Positions 26,363 through 35,602 of a stretch of DNA of 64,000 nucleotides are shown here, piece by piece; position 1 is the first letter of the stretch; each line of letters opens with the position of its first letter. The translations under genes and the position numbers were made by a program. The stretch is from JAWXCB01 sp034440455. Lineage in GTDB: Bacteria; Bacteroidota; Bacteroidia; Chitinophagales; CAIOSU01. The DNA lies in contig JAWXCB010000104.1 in NCBI GenBank assembly GCA_034440455.1, forward strand, positions 1 through 64,000. Direction: 5' to 3'. The notes beneath the pieces are model-generated. The model did no database searches. It was not told the origin of the DNA and saw nothing but the letters and a program-made list of their open reading frames with translations.

Positions 26363-27827
26363 ACCGTATCACGCCTACGTTTCCTTGCAGCGTTTTTGAT
26401 TTCCCGTTATCAAAAATGACGATAGCGTAATACACATAAATGCCTACATCCACTTCGTTGCCTTTTTTATCTTTTCCATCCCAACCCGTATTCAAATCAT
26501 TGGTTGCAAATACTTCATTGCCCCAGCGGTCGAAGATGTGCAATTCCAGCGCGATGAGTTTCGGGCTGCGCACAAACAATATATCATTCAGATTATCTGC
26601 ATTGGGTGTGAATGCCGTGGGAATGAATGTTGAATTTTCATCAGAAAGCACTTGCACCACAACCGATGAAGTTCCTATGCATCCATCGCTATCCGTCACC
26701 ACCACATTGTAGGTTGTGATGGTTGTGGGATTTGCAATCGGTGAAGGGCAATTATCGCAGCTTAAACCCGGAGCGGGCGTCCATACCACTGAGTCAATAA
26801 TCGCAGCAGTAAGAAGTGAAAGCTGAACACTCTCTCCTTTGAAAATCACCGGGTCAATAGGGATGACGGAAACCGAATCGGGAGCGCCAATATTCACAAG
26901 CGTAACTGTGGTTGCTTTTATACAATCCGCATCATCAGTAACTGTAACGGAATATGTTCCGGCTACCAAATTAAAAATGCTGTCGCCATTTGCAGTGTTG
27001 CTCCAATCTAAATCATAGGGCAACGTGCCACCACTAACAAATACCTGCGCCCATCCGTTTTCGAGCAGGCATGTTTCATCGGCATAGCTGCTGATTTGAA
27101 TTGCAAGGTCAGTAGGTGGCGCACACGCTCCGTTGCACTGAGCCGGAGTGGGCGCACCGTCTGTGAGCCAGGGAGCGCCCCCGTCAATCTGGCGATAGAG
27201 CGAAAGCCCGAATCCTGATCCTTTTCCTGCGTAAAAGATTTCTGTTCCCGGAGTCATTTGGCTTGCCGCTTTCAGAGTTCCGACAATAGCGCAGGAGGAA
27301 GGAGTGCAGGGAACTTCACTGTAAACAGGATTTGATACCAACTGCCCTACTTCTCCGGCATTTGCCGTCCAAAAGAGCGCATCTGCAACGCTTCCATCAG
27401 GCTTGTATAAAGCAATCCAACCATAATCATCATTGAGAAACCACTGCCCGATGCTGCAAAAAGTTACTGATGCGCAATAGTCGGGCAGCGCAAAGTCAAC
27501 ACCGGGCGCATTCTTGCCGCCCACTACGATAAATGAAAGCGGATTAATCCTTGTATTTGCAGGAAAAGAAAAGGTGCCAAAGTTGGAATCGGCAGTGTTG
27601 GAGCCGAGCATGTAGCAACTCAAATCAATGGTGTCGCATTTGCTCGCGTTATAAATTTCAATCCACTCAGCGCCAAAGGTGGCGTCAGGGCAATATGCAA
27701 GCGATTGGGTTTGAACATTTGTGGAGGTGTCGGGGCTTACATGCACCTCATTAATCACAACTTGCGAAAAGCCGAACGTGGAGAGCAACAGAAAGAAAAC
27801 GGGGAAACTTTTCTTCACAAATCCCAT
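26361..27827 (-). CDS. Lamin-tail-domain secreted protein with T9SS type B sorting domain
   Basis: 488 residues from the ATG at 27825-27827. A longer frame to 27992 exists, but the signal peptide (MGFVKKSFPVFFLLLSTFGFS) starts here. A lamin-tail domain follows at once: VVINEVHVSPDTS, EWIEIYNASKCDTIDLSCYMLG, and INPLSFIVVGG. Then come an SprB-like unit (VSGGTLPYDLDWSN...GTYSVTVTD), an Ig-like module with NCPSPIANPTTITTYNVVVTD, and a CHU_C domain with FTPNADNLNDILFV and IFDRWGNEVF ending GNVGVIR. It is exported by Sec and T9SS and is probably held at the surface by the PorP/SprF-like neighbour encoded directly downstream. Lamin-tail domains in bacterial surface proteins are of uncertain ligand. 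Confidence 0.85.
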   Translation of the reverse strand: MGFVKKSFPVFFLLLSTFGFSQVVINEVHVSPDTSTNVQTQSLAYCPDATFGAEWIEIYNASKCDTIDLSCYMLGSNTADSNFGTFSFPANTRINPLSFIVVGGKNAPGVDFALPDYCASVTFCSIGQWFLNDDYGWIALYKPDGSVADALFWTANAGEVGQLVSNPVYSEVPCTPSSCAIVGTLKAASQMTPGTEIFYAGKGSGFGLSLYRQIDGGAPWLTDGAPTPAQCNGACAPPTDLAIQISSYADETCLLENGWAQVFVSGGTLPYDLDWSNTANGDSIFNLVAGTYSVTVTDDADCIKATTVTLVNIGAPDSVSVIPIDPVIFKGESVQLSLLTAAIIDSVVWTPAPGLSCDNCPSPIANPTTITTYNVVVTDSDGCIGTSSVVVQVLSDENSTFIPTAFTPNADNLNDILFVRSPKLIALELHIFDRWGNEVFATNDLNTGWDGKDKKGNEVDVGIYVYYAIVIFDNGKSKTLQGNVGVIR

Positions 27828-28055
27828 CTGGTTAATTCCAAAGTCAATTCTGTTTCCGAAAAAGTTGGCAGCAGCAGTAAGCAGCAGCACTGCATCCTGC
27901 AATTGCTTACTCCCGTTTGATTGAATTTTCCGAAAATCTGATTTAGCATCATATTCCTGCATCTGCAAAACTCGAACATTTGAAGGTTTCAAAATTATTA
28001 ATTTTAGCCGTTCTTGGCTGTGCAGTTACACACAGCTATTTCTTAAAAACTTTAC

Positions 28056-28832
28056 ATGGATTTCGGCATCTGCGAGCTTAGCGTGATACCCCTGCGAAGC
28101 GAAACCTCACACAAAAGCGAAATTGTTTCACAATTATTGTTTGGAGAAACTTATCAAATATTAGAAAAGAAGCCCGAGTGGCTGCGCATCCGCACAACGT
28201 ATGACGATTATGAAGGCTGGATGGAGCGCAAACAGTTTGAACCAATCTCCGCAGGGCAGTATAAAAAATTAGCGAACAGCAAGCAGCCTGTTGCCCTTGA
28301 AGTGGCAAGCGCGGCAACGAGCGCAAAGCGCAAAATTCCCATCCTCATCGGCAGCACGCTGCCTGAGTTTGACGGCATGAACTTTAAAATTGATGATGAG
28401 CAATTCGTTTACAACGGGCAAGCCATTCTGCCCGATGCGAGTTATGATTATGATAAAATCATAGAGAAGTGCACGCTGAAGTTTTTACATGCGCCTTACC
28501 TCTGGGGCGGGCGCAGCCCTTTCGGCATTGACTGCTCGGGGTTTACGCAAGTAGTGTTCAAACTGCTTGGCGTGACGCTAAAGCGCGATGCCTACCAGCA
28601 GGCGATGCAGGGGCGCGATGTTGATTTCATTGACCTGGCAAAAGAAGGCGACCTCGCTTTTTTTGAAAACAAAGAAGGCAAAATCACGCACGTGGGCATT
28701 ATCCTGAAAGACAAGCGCCTCATCCACGCAAGCGGCAAAGTGCGCATTGACCGCGTTGATTCTTTTGGCATCTTTAATGAGGAAACAAAAAAGTATTCCC
28801 ACAATTTGAAAGTGGTGAAGCGGATGCTGTGA
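28056..28832 (+). CDS. NlpC/P60 (C40) peptidoglycan hydrolase with SH3 domain
   Basis: 258 residues. Residues about 10-70 form a bacterial SH3-like domain (LFGETYQILEKKPEWLRI, YEGWMERKQF) and residues about 130-258 an NlpC/P60 cysteine-peptidase domain. The catalytic residues are Cys160 (GIDCSGF), His212 (ITHVGI) and His224 (LIHASG), with the family's YLWGGRSPFGIDCSG entry. Such enzymes cut the D-Glu to diamino-acid bond in muropeptides. No signal peptide is visible, so it probably acts on cytosolic turnover peptides or uses another export route. It is divergent from the lamin-tail cargo gene with a gap of about 230 bp. The assignment is firm. Confidence 0.9.
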   Translation: MDFGICELSVIPLRSETSHKSEIVSQLLFGETYQILEKKPEWLRIRTTYDDYEGWMERKQFEPISAGQYKKLANSKQPVALEVASAATSAKRKIPILIGSTLPEFDGMNFKIDDEQFVYNGQAILPDASYDYDKIIEKCTLKFLHAPYLWGGRSPFGIDCSGFTQVVFKLLGVTLKRDAYQQAMQGRDVDFIDLAKEGDLAFFENKEGKITHVGIILKDKRLIHASGKVRIDRVDSFGIFNEETKKYSHNLKVVKRML

Positions 28833-28942
28833 GCGTGGCGATTCGGTGATTTAATGATTGTTTTTTGTGTTTCCATTTTGAGTTTATTACCCTAAAAATG
28901 TCTCAAGCTATTTCAGGAAGGCACAACTTGGGCTGCCCCTTT

Positions 28943-29827
28943 TTACTTTTCTAATATCTCCGATACTGTTTTACGGATAACTACGCTGATTTCATTCGTG
29001 GGCAAATCATTGGCATCACCGCCAAACGGGTCTTCAATTTATTCGGCTATCAATTCCAAACTTGCCAGCACATAAAAAATAAACACAACTATTGGAATCA
29101 CTAAGTAGCCTACCGAAAACACATAACCCCAGGGCAAAGTCATAATGTAGAAGAAAATAAATTTTTTGATGAACGAACTGTAGGAAAAAGGGATAGGCGT
29201 GTTTTTGATTCGCTCGCAAGCTCCGCAAATTTCAGTGAACTGCTGCACCTCGCTTGTCAGCACTAAAAGCTGTTCCTGCTTGATGATTCCTTTTTCAAAC
29301 AGCAGATTGATGCGCTCATACAACATGCGCGCAATGCGGTTGGGAACATGCAGAATATTTTTCTCCAATTCAGGTTGGAGCATTTCCGGATGAGTAAAAT
29401 CTTCAGGAAGGATTTTATTGCGCAGGTGATTTTTTAAGGCAAAGGCGTAATTGGGTATCATGTGTAAAAAGAAAAAGCGGTCAGCGGTATGTTGCTCGCC
29501 CAGCATGGGATGAAGCTTGATGGCAAGATTGCGGCTGCTGTTCACCAATGCGCCCCAAAACTTTCTGCCTTCCCACCAGCGTTCATACGCAGTGTTTGTT
29601 CTAAACACGAGCAGCAGCGAAATCACCAAGCCGAGGATAGAGTGCATGGCGGAAAAGTTGGTGAGCGGGTTGTCTTTCGAGATGTGCATATACTCGATTT
29701 CCACCCAAGCCACAATGAAAGAATATATTCCTATTGCAATCATCATGGGAAAGAGCGCGCGAAACGTATCGGCTTTGTGAAAGCGGAAGATGAACGTGAA
29801 CCAGTCTTTCGGATTGTAAGTAACCAT
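28943..29827 (-). pseudogene. Bestrophin-family channel gene interrupted by a nonsense codon
   Basis: The frame from the ATG at 29827 encodes a bestrophin-like anion channel: WFTFIFRFHKADTFR, hydrophobic helices, FRTNTAYERWWEGRKFWGALVN. It ends in VLASLELIAE, then TAA at 29039-29041. In the same frame the sequence continues IEDPFGGDANDLPTNEISVVIRK... to a natural stop at 28943-28945. The conserved motif EEIEDPFG therefore has its second Glu codon replaced by TAA, consistent with one GAA-to-TAA change. The intact product would be about 294 residues. The product as read is 262 residues and lacks the C-terminal motif, so it is probably non-functional unless the stop is a sequencing error or is read through. 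Confidence 0.87.
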
Positions 29828-29848
29828 GTAACAGCAGTATTTCTGTGC

Positions 29849-31981
29849 TTACTGAATCAATAACTTCTTGTATGCGATGGTATTTTTACCGGAGCAGCGC
29901 AGCAGGTACAATCCTTTTGGAATTCCGTTCAACTCAATATTTTCCGACTTTTTGTTTTCAAAATAAAATTCCAGCGACTTCCTTCCCTCCATGGTGAAGA
30001 TTTCAATGCGATAATCGCTCTCTTTCGCACTTAATATCCTTACGCTGAAATTGCCATCAGTTGGATTGGGATATACTTCCAATTGCAGATTGCTCGCTGG
30101 CGTGTTGCCAACACCCGCTGGCGTAAGGTTCACTTTAAAATCATCCATATAAATGTTATTTCCCCAGTCGGAATAGTTCTCAAATTTAAATTGCACTTTT
30201 CCCTGCCCTGCTAAATCATTCAACCATATCAACTCCTCACGCCATTCTGTTTCTGCGGGAACAAATTTGGTTGCTTTGTCAGGCGCTGTTGCTAAAGCAG
30301 AATTTGTTTTCGACCAGATTCTTTGCCAACTGTAACCGCAATCAAGTGAAGAATAAAGTAGCAGCGAGTCTTTTGAAGTTGATGTCCTTCTTGCATAGGC
30401 AACGGAAAGGGTTACGAAAGGAATATTCGCATTACGAAAATCATATTTAGGCGTTATCAATCCATCGCGAGTACCGCGCGAGTTGCTGCCTGTGTTGCCG
30501 GAAAAATTATCAAACATTGCCGACACGCTGCTGCCATCCGCGCCTGCGGAAGTATCAATCTTCCATGCCCTGTCGCTATTCGGATTTTCCAATTCCCACA
30601 AGTTTGGAATCGCGCCCGCTTCAAATCCTTCTTCCGCAGGAATGCTCTCCCCTATTCCAATGGAAACAATTTCAAAATTCACGAAAGCATCTTCATTCCC
30701 CACGTTCTGGTCAACAGCGCCATTCAACCCGCTCAGGTAAACATAATAAGAATGCGTTCCAAGCGGCAAGGACTGTTGTGTGAAATGAATAGAATATTCG
30801 GAACCCGGGTCAATCCATCCTTGCCACAGATATTGATTCAGCCCTACCCCATCCACCTGATAGTTGATGAGCATGGAAGTGATAATTACCGTGCCTTGAT
30901 TTTTCACACGGGCATAAGGGGTGAATACATTTGTGCAAATTTCTTCTGTTGGAAAAAGCAATTCCAAAATCGCCATATCGCGCTCATACACGGGGGCAGG
31001 CTCGCAGCCAATTGAAGTAAGAATAGAAGCGCGTTCGCCAGTCAGAAAAAAATCTGCGCGCGCTTTCTGCCCCGTTGTGAACATGAAGGAACAATCATCA
31101 TTTACATAATCCATGTAATTCATGAACATATCTCCGTTGGGTCCGTTACTGCATGATAGATGCGGGAATGTAGGACAGCCATAATTTTCAGCACGCTGCA
31201 CTGGCGTGTCCGAAATCAAATCATCCTGATTACACGCTCCATTGTCATCGCCCCACACATGAATCAGCCCTAGCCAGTGACCTACTTCATGCGTTAATGT
31301 TTTTCCTTCGTCATGTCCTGAAAGCAAATCACCAATGATGCCGAATGCTTTGTAATCTACCACGATGCCATCGGTGCTGTCGGGCATGCCGGGAAACTGC
31401 GCATAGCCGAGCGTGCTGGAATTTGTTCCGCCCAGACGCATCACCCAGATATTCAGATATTTTGAAGGATCCCAAATGGTGGAGGGCTTGAACTCATCGG
31501 CAGTCGCTATCGTCCATGAAGTGCGCTGCCCGTTGATTCTTTCAATTCCGTTTGTTGCATTGCCATCAGGGTCGCGGGCTGCAAGACAAAACTCAATTTC
31601 AAAATCAGCGGCAAGCGGCTTAAACACTGAGGGAATATTTGCCGTGTCGGGATTCATCTTGCGGTAGTCAATGTTCAGCGCGTCTATCTGCGAAAGCACC
31701 TGCGCATCGGAAATGTTTTCGCTGCCGCCCACCGTGTCGCCATCATGCACCGCATGCACAACCACCGGAATGGTAATTACTGCGCGTTGCCCTTTCTGCG
31801 CAGCAGAGAGATATTGCTGATACAATTGCTCTAATTGGTTTTGTTTTTCCACCAGAGATGGATATTGCTGCAACAATCGTTTGTGCTGCTCCGCAGAAAC
31901 ACACCACGCAGTTTGTGCAAAAACAGGTTGAGAAAAAATTGCAGCTATCACAAGAAAAAATAAGAGAGAGATTTTATTCAC
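29849..31981 (-). CDS. Secreted M43 (pappalysin-type) metalloprotease with T9SS type A domain
   Basis: 710 residues. The signal peptide is 1-22. The metzincin zinc site HEVGHWLGLIH has His231, Glu232, His235 and His241, and the Met-turn is NYMDY at about 288-292; this pair is typical of the M43 cytophagalysin/pappalysin group. An N-terminal propeptide-like region (about 25-65) is rich in Gln and Leu. After the catalytic domain come two beta-sandwich regions, including one with NIYMDDFKVN (about 610-625), and a type A sorting domain with LEVYPNPTDGNFSV that ends YKKLLIQ. Export should be via Sec and T9SS. It reads toward the bestrophin gene 21 bp away but the two are functionally unrelated. 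Confidence 0.92.
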   Translation of the reverse strand: MNKISLLFFLVIAAIFSQPVFAQTAWCVSAEQHKRLLQQYPSLVEKQNQLEQLYQQYLSAAQKGQRAVITIPVVVHAVHDGDTVGGSENISDAQVLSQIDALNIDYRKMNPDTANIPSVFKPLAADFEIEFCLAARDPDGNATNGIERINGQRTSWTIATADEFKPSTIWDPSKYLNIWVMRLGGTNSSTLGYAQFPGMPDSTDGIVVDYKAFGIIGDLLSGHDEGKTLTHEVGHWLGLIHVWGDDNGACNQDDLISDTPVQRAENYGCPTFPHLSCSNGPNGDMFMNYMDYVNDDCSFMFTTGQKARADFFLTGERASILTSIGCEPAPVYERDMAILELLFPTEEICTNVFTPYARVKNQGTVIITSMLINYQVDGVGLNQYLWQGWIDPGSEYSIHFTQQSLPLGTHSYYVYLSGLNGAVDQNVGNEDAFVNFEIVSIGIGESIPAEEGFEAGAIPNLWELENPNSDRAWKIDTSAGADGSSVSAMFDNFSGNTGSNSRGTRDGLITPKYDFRNANIPFVTLSVAYARRTSTSKDSLLLYSSLDCGYSWQRIWSKTNSALATAPDKATKFVPAETEWREELIWLNDLAGQGKVQFKFENYSDWGNNIYMDDFKVNLTPAGVGNTPASNLQLEVYPNPTDGNFSVRILSAKESDYRIEIFTMEGRKSLEFYFENKKSENIELNGIPKGLYLLRCSGKNTIAYKKLLIQ

Positions 31982-32113
31982 GTTCAGTGTTGTTTGTTAG
32001 TGCCCGCAATGATAGTAAAATAGCGTAAAAGCGATTCTCTGCCGGACTTTATCTTTTTGAAAACAAACAATGTGAAAAACTCCCTCTTTCTGCTTTTCTT
32101 TGATGTTTCGATC

Positions 32114-32314
32114 ATGCGCAATACCACCAAGCTAAAAATCCTGCTCCAGAAATACACCGTGTCATTTGATATGGATGAAAATGAATCGTTTGTGTTGCTG
32201 CTCACCGACAAAAGCAACAACAACATGCAGCAATTTGAAGGAGAATCATACAGCGCGGTGCTGGCAAAGGCATACAGCTACCTGCTGCGCGTATTGAAGA
32301 AGCCACCGGAGTGA
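32114..32314 (+). CDS. Small hypothetical protein (66 aa)
   Basis: The ATG at 32114 gives a 66-residue acidic-basic soluble protein starting MRNTTKLKILLQKYTVSFDMDENE and ending LLRVLKKPPE. It contains a strand-like FVLLLTDK segment and a C-terminal helix (SAVLAKAYSYLLRVL). Similar small proteins occur in Bacteroidota, in my recollection, but have no known function. The open frame extends 57 bases upstream to an ATG at 32057 whose translation looks unrelated, so I prefer 32114. It lies divergent to the M43 gene. Confidence 0.5.
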   Translation: MRNTTKLKILLQKYTVSFDMDENESFVLLLTDKSNNNMQQFEGESYSAVLAKAYSYLLRVLKKPPE

Positions 32315-32340
32315 AATCCAAATGAAAAAACGAGAACAAT

Positions 32341-32648
32341 GTGAGCGATATTCATTTAATAAAAGAGTTGCTGCTAAAGGTTCAAAGAACTTATCGCATG
32401 TCGCGGGCTGAAGCCATCAACAAACTGTAAGATATGATTTGGAGGAGACCACTTTTGAGAATGAAGAGTTGGAAGAAATGCTATCTGCTCTTGCGGATGA
32501 TTTGAATTTTTATGAAACCGCTGAACGCGACAGGGATGAAAACAAAAAAAGAAGATGTACACATGCGCAAAATTGCACAATACGCAGTTCGCCTGATGAA
32601 TACTTACTAAAAAGGGAGGCGCTTTTGGGAATCAGAATCTCAAAATAG
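32341..32648 (+). pseudogene. Small gene apparently split by a frameshift
   Basis: Two adjacent frames both look coding. From the GTG at 32341 one reads VSDIHLIKELLLKVQRTYRMSRAEAINKL and stops at TAA (32428-32430). One base out of register, the next reads RYDLEETTFENEELEEMLSALADDLNFYE and continues to 32648. Restoring a single base near 32426 would join them into one acidic, helical protein of about 100 residues. I do not recognise the family. The frameshift is inferred from the complementary quality of the two halves, not from a homologue, so this could also be two chance frames. Confidence 0.4.
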
Positions 32649-32683
32649 TGACTTCTGAATTTTCAGCAGACTACATTTGAATT

Positions 32684-32998
32684 TTAATTAAACTTCAGAA
32701 AGGCAAAAGGCTTTCTCTTTTTTAGATATTCAAAATCATTGTCCATTGCATAAGCCTCACGCTCGAAAATGATTGCACGATAGGCTTTGTAATGGTTGTG
32801 GTATTTCAGCAGGTTAAAAAAATAATGGAGGACATAAAGTAGATAAAAAGGGAGAATCCACAACTCCAGTTGCTGGCGGTGATGAATTTTTTCATGGTGA
32901 ATAAGCGAGGCATTATTCCGTAATTCATTCCGCTTAATTAAAATAAACGGGTAAAGCGCAATTGCTGAGTAAGGAATAAACCGGAACGCAAAAATCAT
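32684..32998 (-). CDS. Small HExxH membrane protein, possible mini-gluzincin peptidase
   Basis: 104 residues from the ATG at 32996-32998. The longer open frame begins with a TTG at 33058 inside the terminator hairpin and is unlikely. The protein has a hydrophobic N-terminus (FRFIPYSAIALYPFILI), then HEKIHHRQQ with an HExxH zinc-binding motif at about 35-39. A membrane segment (LWILPFYLLYVLHYFF) follows, then an acidic helix containing FEREAYAMD (about 78-86) that could supply the third zinc ligand. The pattern HExxH - membrane helix - ExxA is that of minimal gluzincin-like peptidases. The function is unknown, and the position next to the copper-oxidase-like gene may be coincidental. Confidence 0.55.
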   Translation of the reverse strand: MIFAFRFIPYSAIALYPFILIKRNELRNNASLIHHEKIHHRQQLELWILPFYLLYVLHYFFNLLKYHNHYKAYRAIIFEREAYAMDNDFEYLKKRKPFAFLKFN

Positions 32999-33043
32999 CG
33001 TAAAGGAAAGATAGCTGATAATCGGACGCAAACATTCAAAATG

Positions 33044-33072
33044 AAAAAGCCACCGCAATGCGATGGCTTTTT
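33044..33072. terminator. Intrinsic terminator after the copper-oxidase-like gene
   Basis: Arms AAAAAGCCACCGCA (33044-33057) and TGCGATGGCTTTTT (33059-33072) pair with one mismatch around a single A, with T-runs on both strands. It follows the stop of the minus-strand gene at 33094 and separates it from the small HExxH gene. Confidence 0.7.
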
Positions 33073-33093
33073 TTTGCGCTATATTATCTGTTC

Positions 33094-34716
33094 TTAGAGC
33101 TTCGTAATCTTTCCGGTTGACATTTTATTGCCGCCAATTGTGAGCGTTACAAAGTAAGTTCCTGCCTTGCTGCCAACCATGTCGTCAGTAACCGTAAATG
33201 AATGGTTTCCAGCGGCTGTTTCTGCATCAAACAGCGTAGAAATGCGCTTGCCAATCGCATCAAAAAGTTCAATCTGAACATCTGCCGCTTTCTCAAGAGC
33301 GTATTTTACTTCTGTTGTGTTTTGAAACGGGTTGGGATAAGCGGAGAGGTTCTCATTTGAAGATTGAATATCCCGGATACCTGTTGCCAATTTTTCTTTC
33401 GTGTACATGTACGTGAAGAGCATCATTTCACCGTCAGTAGTAAGTCCGAAGGTTACGAGCGGTTCAGACACATTCCATTTCACTTCATAAATAAGTCCTT
33501 CATCTTCTTTCATTGTTTTCAATTCAGAAAAGTAGCGCGTAGCAGGATGGTTCCAGTCATAAAATCCCTGATTGAATGTGTAGTCGGAATTATAGAAACC
33601 TTCGTAAATCTGGTCGCCTTTTGTGCCGTCAGGATTCCGCATGAAAATATCATAGTCAGTTCCATACTTGTGAGTATGGGATGTAATCAGGTAAATGTGG
33701 CGCTCATCGTTTCCTCCGGGAATGTGTGTTGCAGTGCGTGTATTTTCTCCTTGAAATAAAACAAGCGCAAGATTATTTTCTAAATCAGCATGCATTTCAA
33801 TTGGGTTCACAACTTCGCTGTAAAGCACATTCAAATAAAAATCAGCAGGGAGAATTTCAGTTTGACTGTAGTTTTTAATATGATAGTCAAAATCAAGCAC
33901 TGTATTAGGCTGCCAGTAAAGAGCAGTTCCTTCAGGCAATACGAAATCGCCATCATCTTGCCACGCGGCAGTCAACACAGAATTGCCGTCAAAAGGCGTT
34001 GCCTGAAAAGGCACCCTTCTTAATCCGGGCGTGGAGCTACTGTTGTCTGTTTGCTTAAATAGTAACATGTGATGCGATTCCCACGCCATGTATCCGTTTG
34101 CCTGCTTTACTTTAATCAGGTTTGCATTATCAAGTTTTTCCTTTTTCATGTACTCAAATTCCGCTTGCGGTTCAAGAAAGATAGGCCCCATGCGCACCTG
34201 AAAACCTTCGCTTGCCGCTGGCGCAGCGGGAACAGAAATAAAATCCAAGCCGCCTTGGGTATAATAGTCCTGTAGGGTTTGGTAAGAAACACCAATATTT
34301 CCTGCATCTGGCGCACCCGCCATAATCCATTGGCGAATTAATTCTATTTCATAATTCTGAAGACTCACAGCAGGATGCCCGCTCTTTTCATTGTCTTCAA
34401 TCTGGATGTAAGAGTCAAACCCGTTACTTCCGATTTTTCTTAAAAGGAAACTGTTGTAGGGATGACCGGGGTCAACCAATTTATTGCCCTTTGTCGCAGC
34501 TAAGGTATTTGCAGGAACAACATCAACTAAAGCATTGTACAGGTCAGTTTCAGAACCTGTTACATTGAAGACCTGAGCAGTGACACCATCATGGCAGCCC
34601 GATGAAGAGCAATTAGTTTGCATCAGGCTGTGAACGGATTGAAATGTGCTTTGACCAAAAACTGAAAGGGAGTAAAAAACGAGCAGAACGAGTCCGTAGA
34701 AAGTAACTTTTTGCAT
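33094..34716 (-). CDS. Secreted copper-monooxygenase-like (PHM fold) protein with CX4CH motif and T9SS type A domain
   Basis: 540 residues with a signal peptide at 1-21. Residues 36-42 read CSSSGCH, a CX4CH arrangement that could bind a c-type haem, within a region resembling a cytochrome-like head (about 25-135). The central region carries the copper-site signatures of peptidylglycine alpha-hydroxylating monooxygenase. A HHMLLF-type motif has His215-His216 (ESHHMLLFKQ), His279 is in DYHIKNYS, HxH is His347-His349 (SHTHKYG), and a downstream Met431 is in GEMMLFTYMY. All five ligand positions are present in family order. The last 90 residues are a type A T9SS domain (LSAYPNPFQNTTEV). It probably catalyses an oxygen-dependent hydroxylation outside the cell; the substrate is unknown. 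Confidence 0.78.
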   Translation of the reverse strand: MQKVTFYGLVLLVFYSLSVFGQSTFQSVHSLMQTNCSSSGCHDGVTAQVFNVTGSETDLYNALVDVVPANTLAATKGNKLVDPGHPYNSFLLRKIGSNGFDSYIQIEDNEKSGHPAVSLQNYEIELIRQWIMAGAPDAGNIGVSYQTLQDYYTQGGLDFISVPAAPAASEGFQVRMGPIFLEPQAEFEYMKKEKLDNANLIKVKQANGYMAWESHHMLLFKQTDNSSSTPGLRRVPFQATPFDGNSVLTAAWQDDGDFVLPEGTALYWQPNTVLDFDYHIKNYSQTEILPADFYLNVLYSEVVNPIEMHADLENNLALVLFQGENTRTATHIPGGNDERHIYLITSHTHKYGTDYDIFMRNPDGTKGDQIYEGFYNSDYTFNQGFYDWNHPATRYFSELKTMKEDEGLIYEVKWNVSEPLVTFGLTTDGEMMLFTYMYTKEKLATGIRDIQSSNENLSAYPNPFQNTTEVKYALEKAADVQIELFDAIGKRISTLFDAETAAGNHSFTVTDDMVGSKAGTYFVTLTIGGNKMSTGKITKL

Positions 34717-35602
34717 GGGTTGCAGTTTGATTTAAGTTTAAAAAATGCGGGTACTCTATGCCAAAGATAACAAATTCAGGAAAGTGAGTTCAAGAAATTG
34801 TTACCAATTTAATTGTCCCTTGGGCTAAGTGCTAAGTGTTTAAGCGTAGCTTTTTAGGATAATTACTCTGATAGACTTAGGTTAACACCAAAAGGTTGTA
34901 TAAAGTTTTCACGGTAGTTTTCCGCCTTATCAACATGGGGTTGCTTGTACCAATAGTCTTTTAGCGTTCTTTTTATAGAAGCCAACGCGTGAAGCAGGTG
35001 CTTGCCCAATAAGCGCACAAGGGACGCTTGCGCGAGGGGGCTTTTAGATAAAGTTCTTCAACACAGCCTTGCAGAAACTGTTTGTTTAATCACAGCTATT
35101 TTTTTAGTCTATAAAAAACACATGCTTGCATCTGCAATGACGCTGGGGCATATCCGCAAAGAAATTAAAAACGATTTCCCGGTCGTGATGCGCAAAAGCC
35201 CATTCGTGAAGAAAAAGCTTGAGCAGCAATATGCGCATTCATGAAAAGAGAAGGAGTTGGATTTTTATTTCGCACCTCTCACTGTTAATACAGAAGTGAT
35301 ATTTATTATGAAAATTTACTGCGCATAGATCGGTTTGTTATCAAGCATTAAGAAAATGAATATGTGCGGGGCGCAGTGAATGCTACCTTGTGTTGAGCCG
35401 GAATCAGGAGAATATTTCTCTTTTATTTTAACACAGGGGTGTTTGGTTTCTTTCGGCAGCTTTTCTATTTTAGAATAAGAAATGCTGCTGAAAGCAAGAA
35501 TTTCCGTGTATTTCGTAGCATCTCTAAAATGCTCTACATATATTAGCAGGGGCATTTTTTGTTCCGTAAACCTATCAAACCCTTTAATTAAACCGTTTAC
35601 CC
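34717..35602. other. Intergenic region with a possible gene fragment
   Basis: No complete gene is supported in this 886-bp gap between two divergent genes. A minus-strand frame open from 35058 to its stop at 34863 reads SPLAQASLVRLLGKHLLH...TLKDYWYKQPHVDKAE...NLSLSE and looks protein-like, but it has no start codon and I do not recognise it; it may be the 3' end of a lost gene. A plus-strand frame at 35002-35244 overlaps it and begins with TTG; I do not call it. The final 250 bases before the giant gene are A/T-rich and presumably carry its promoter. Confidence 0.4.

Noticed and set aside
35002..35244. Plus-strand frame of 80 codons starting with TTG
   Set aside because: It overlaps a different frame on the other strand that looks equally coding-like, and it has no recognisable domain.
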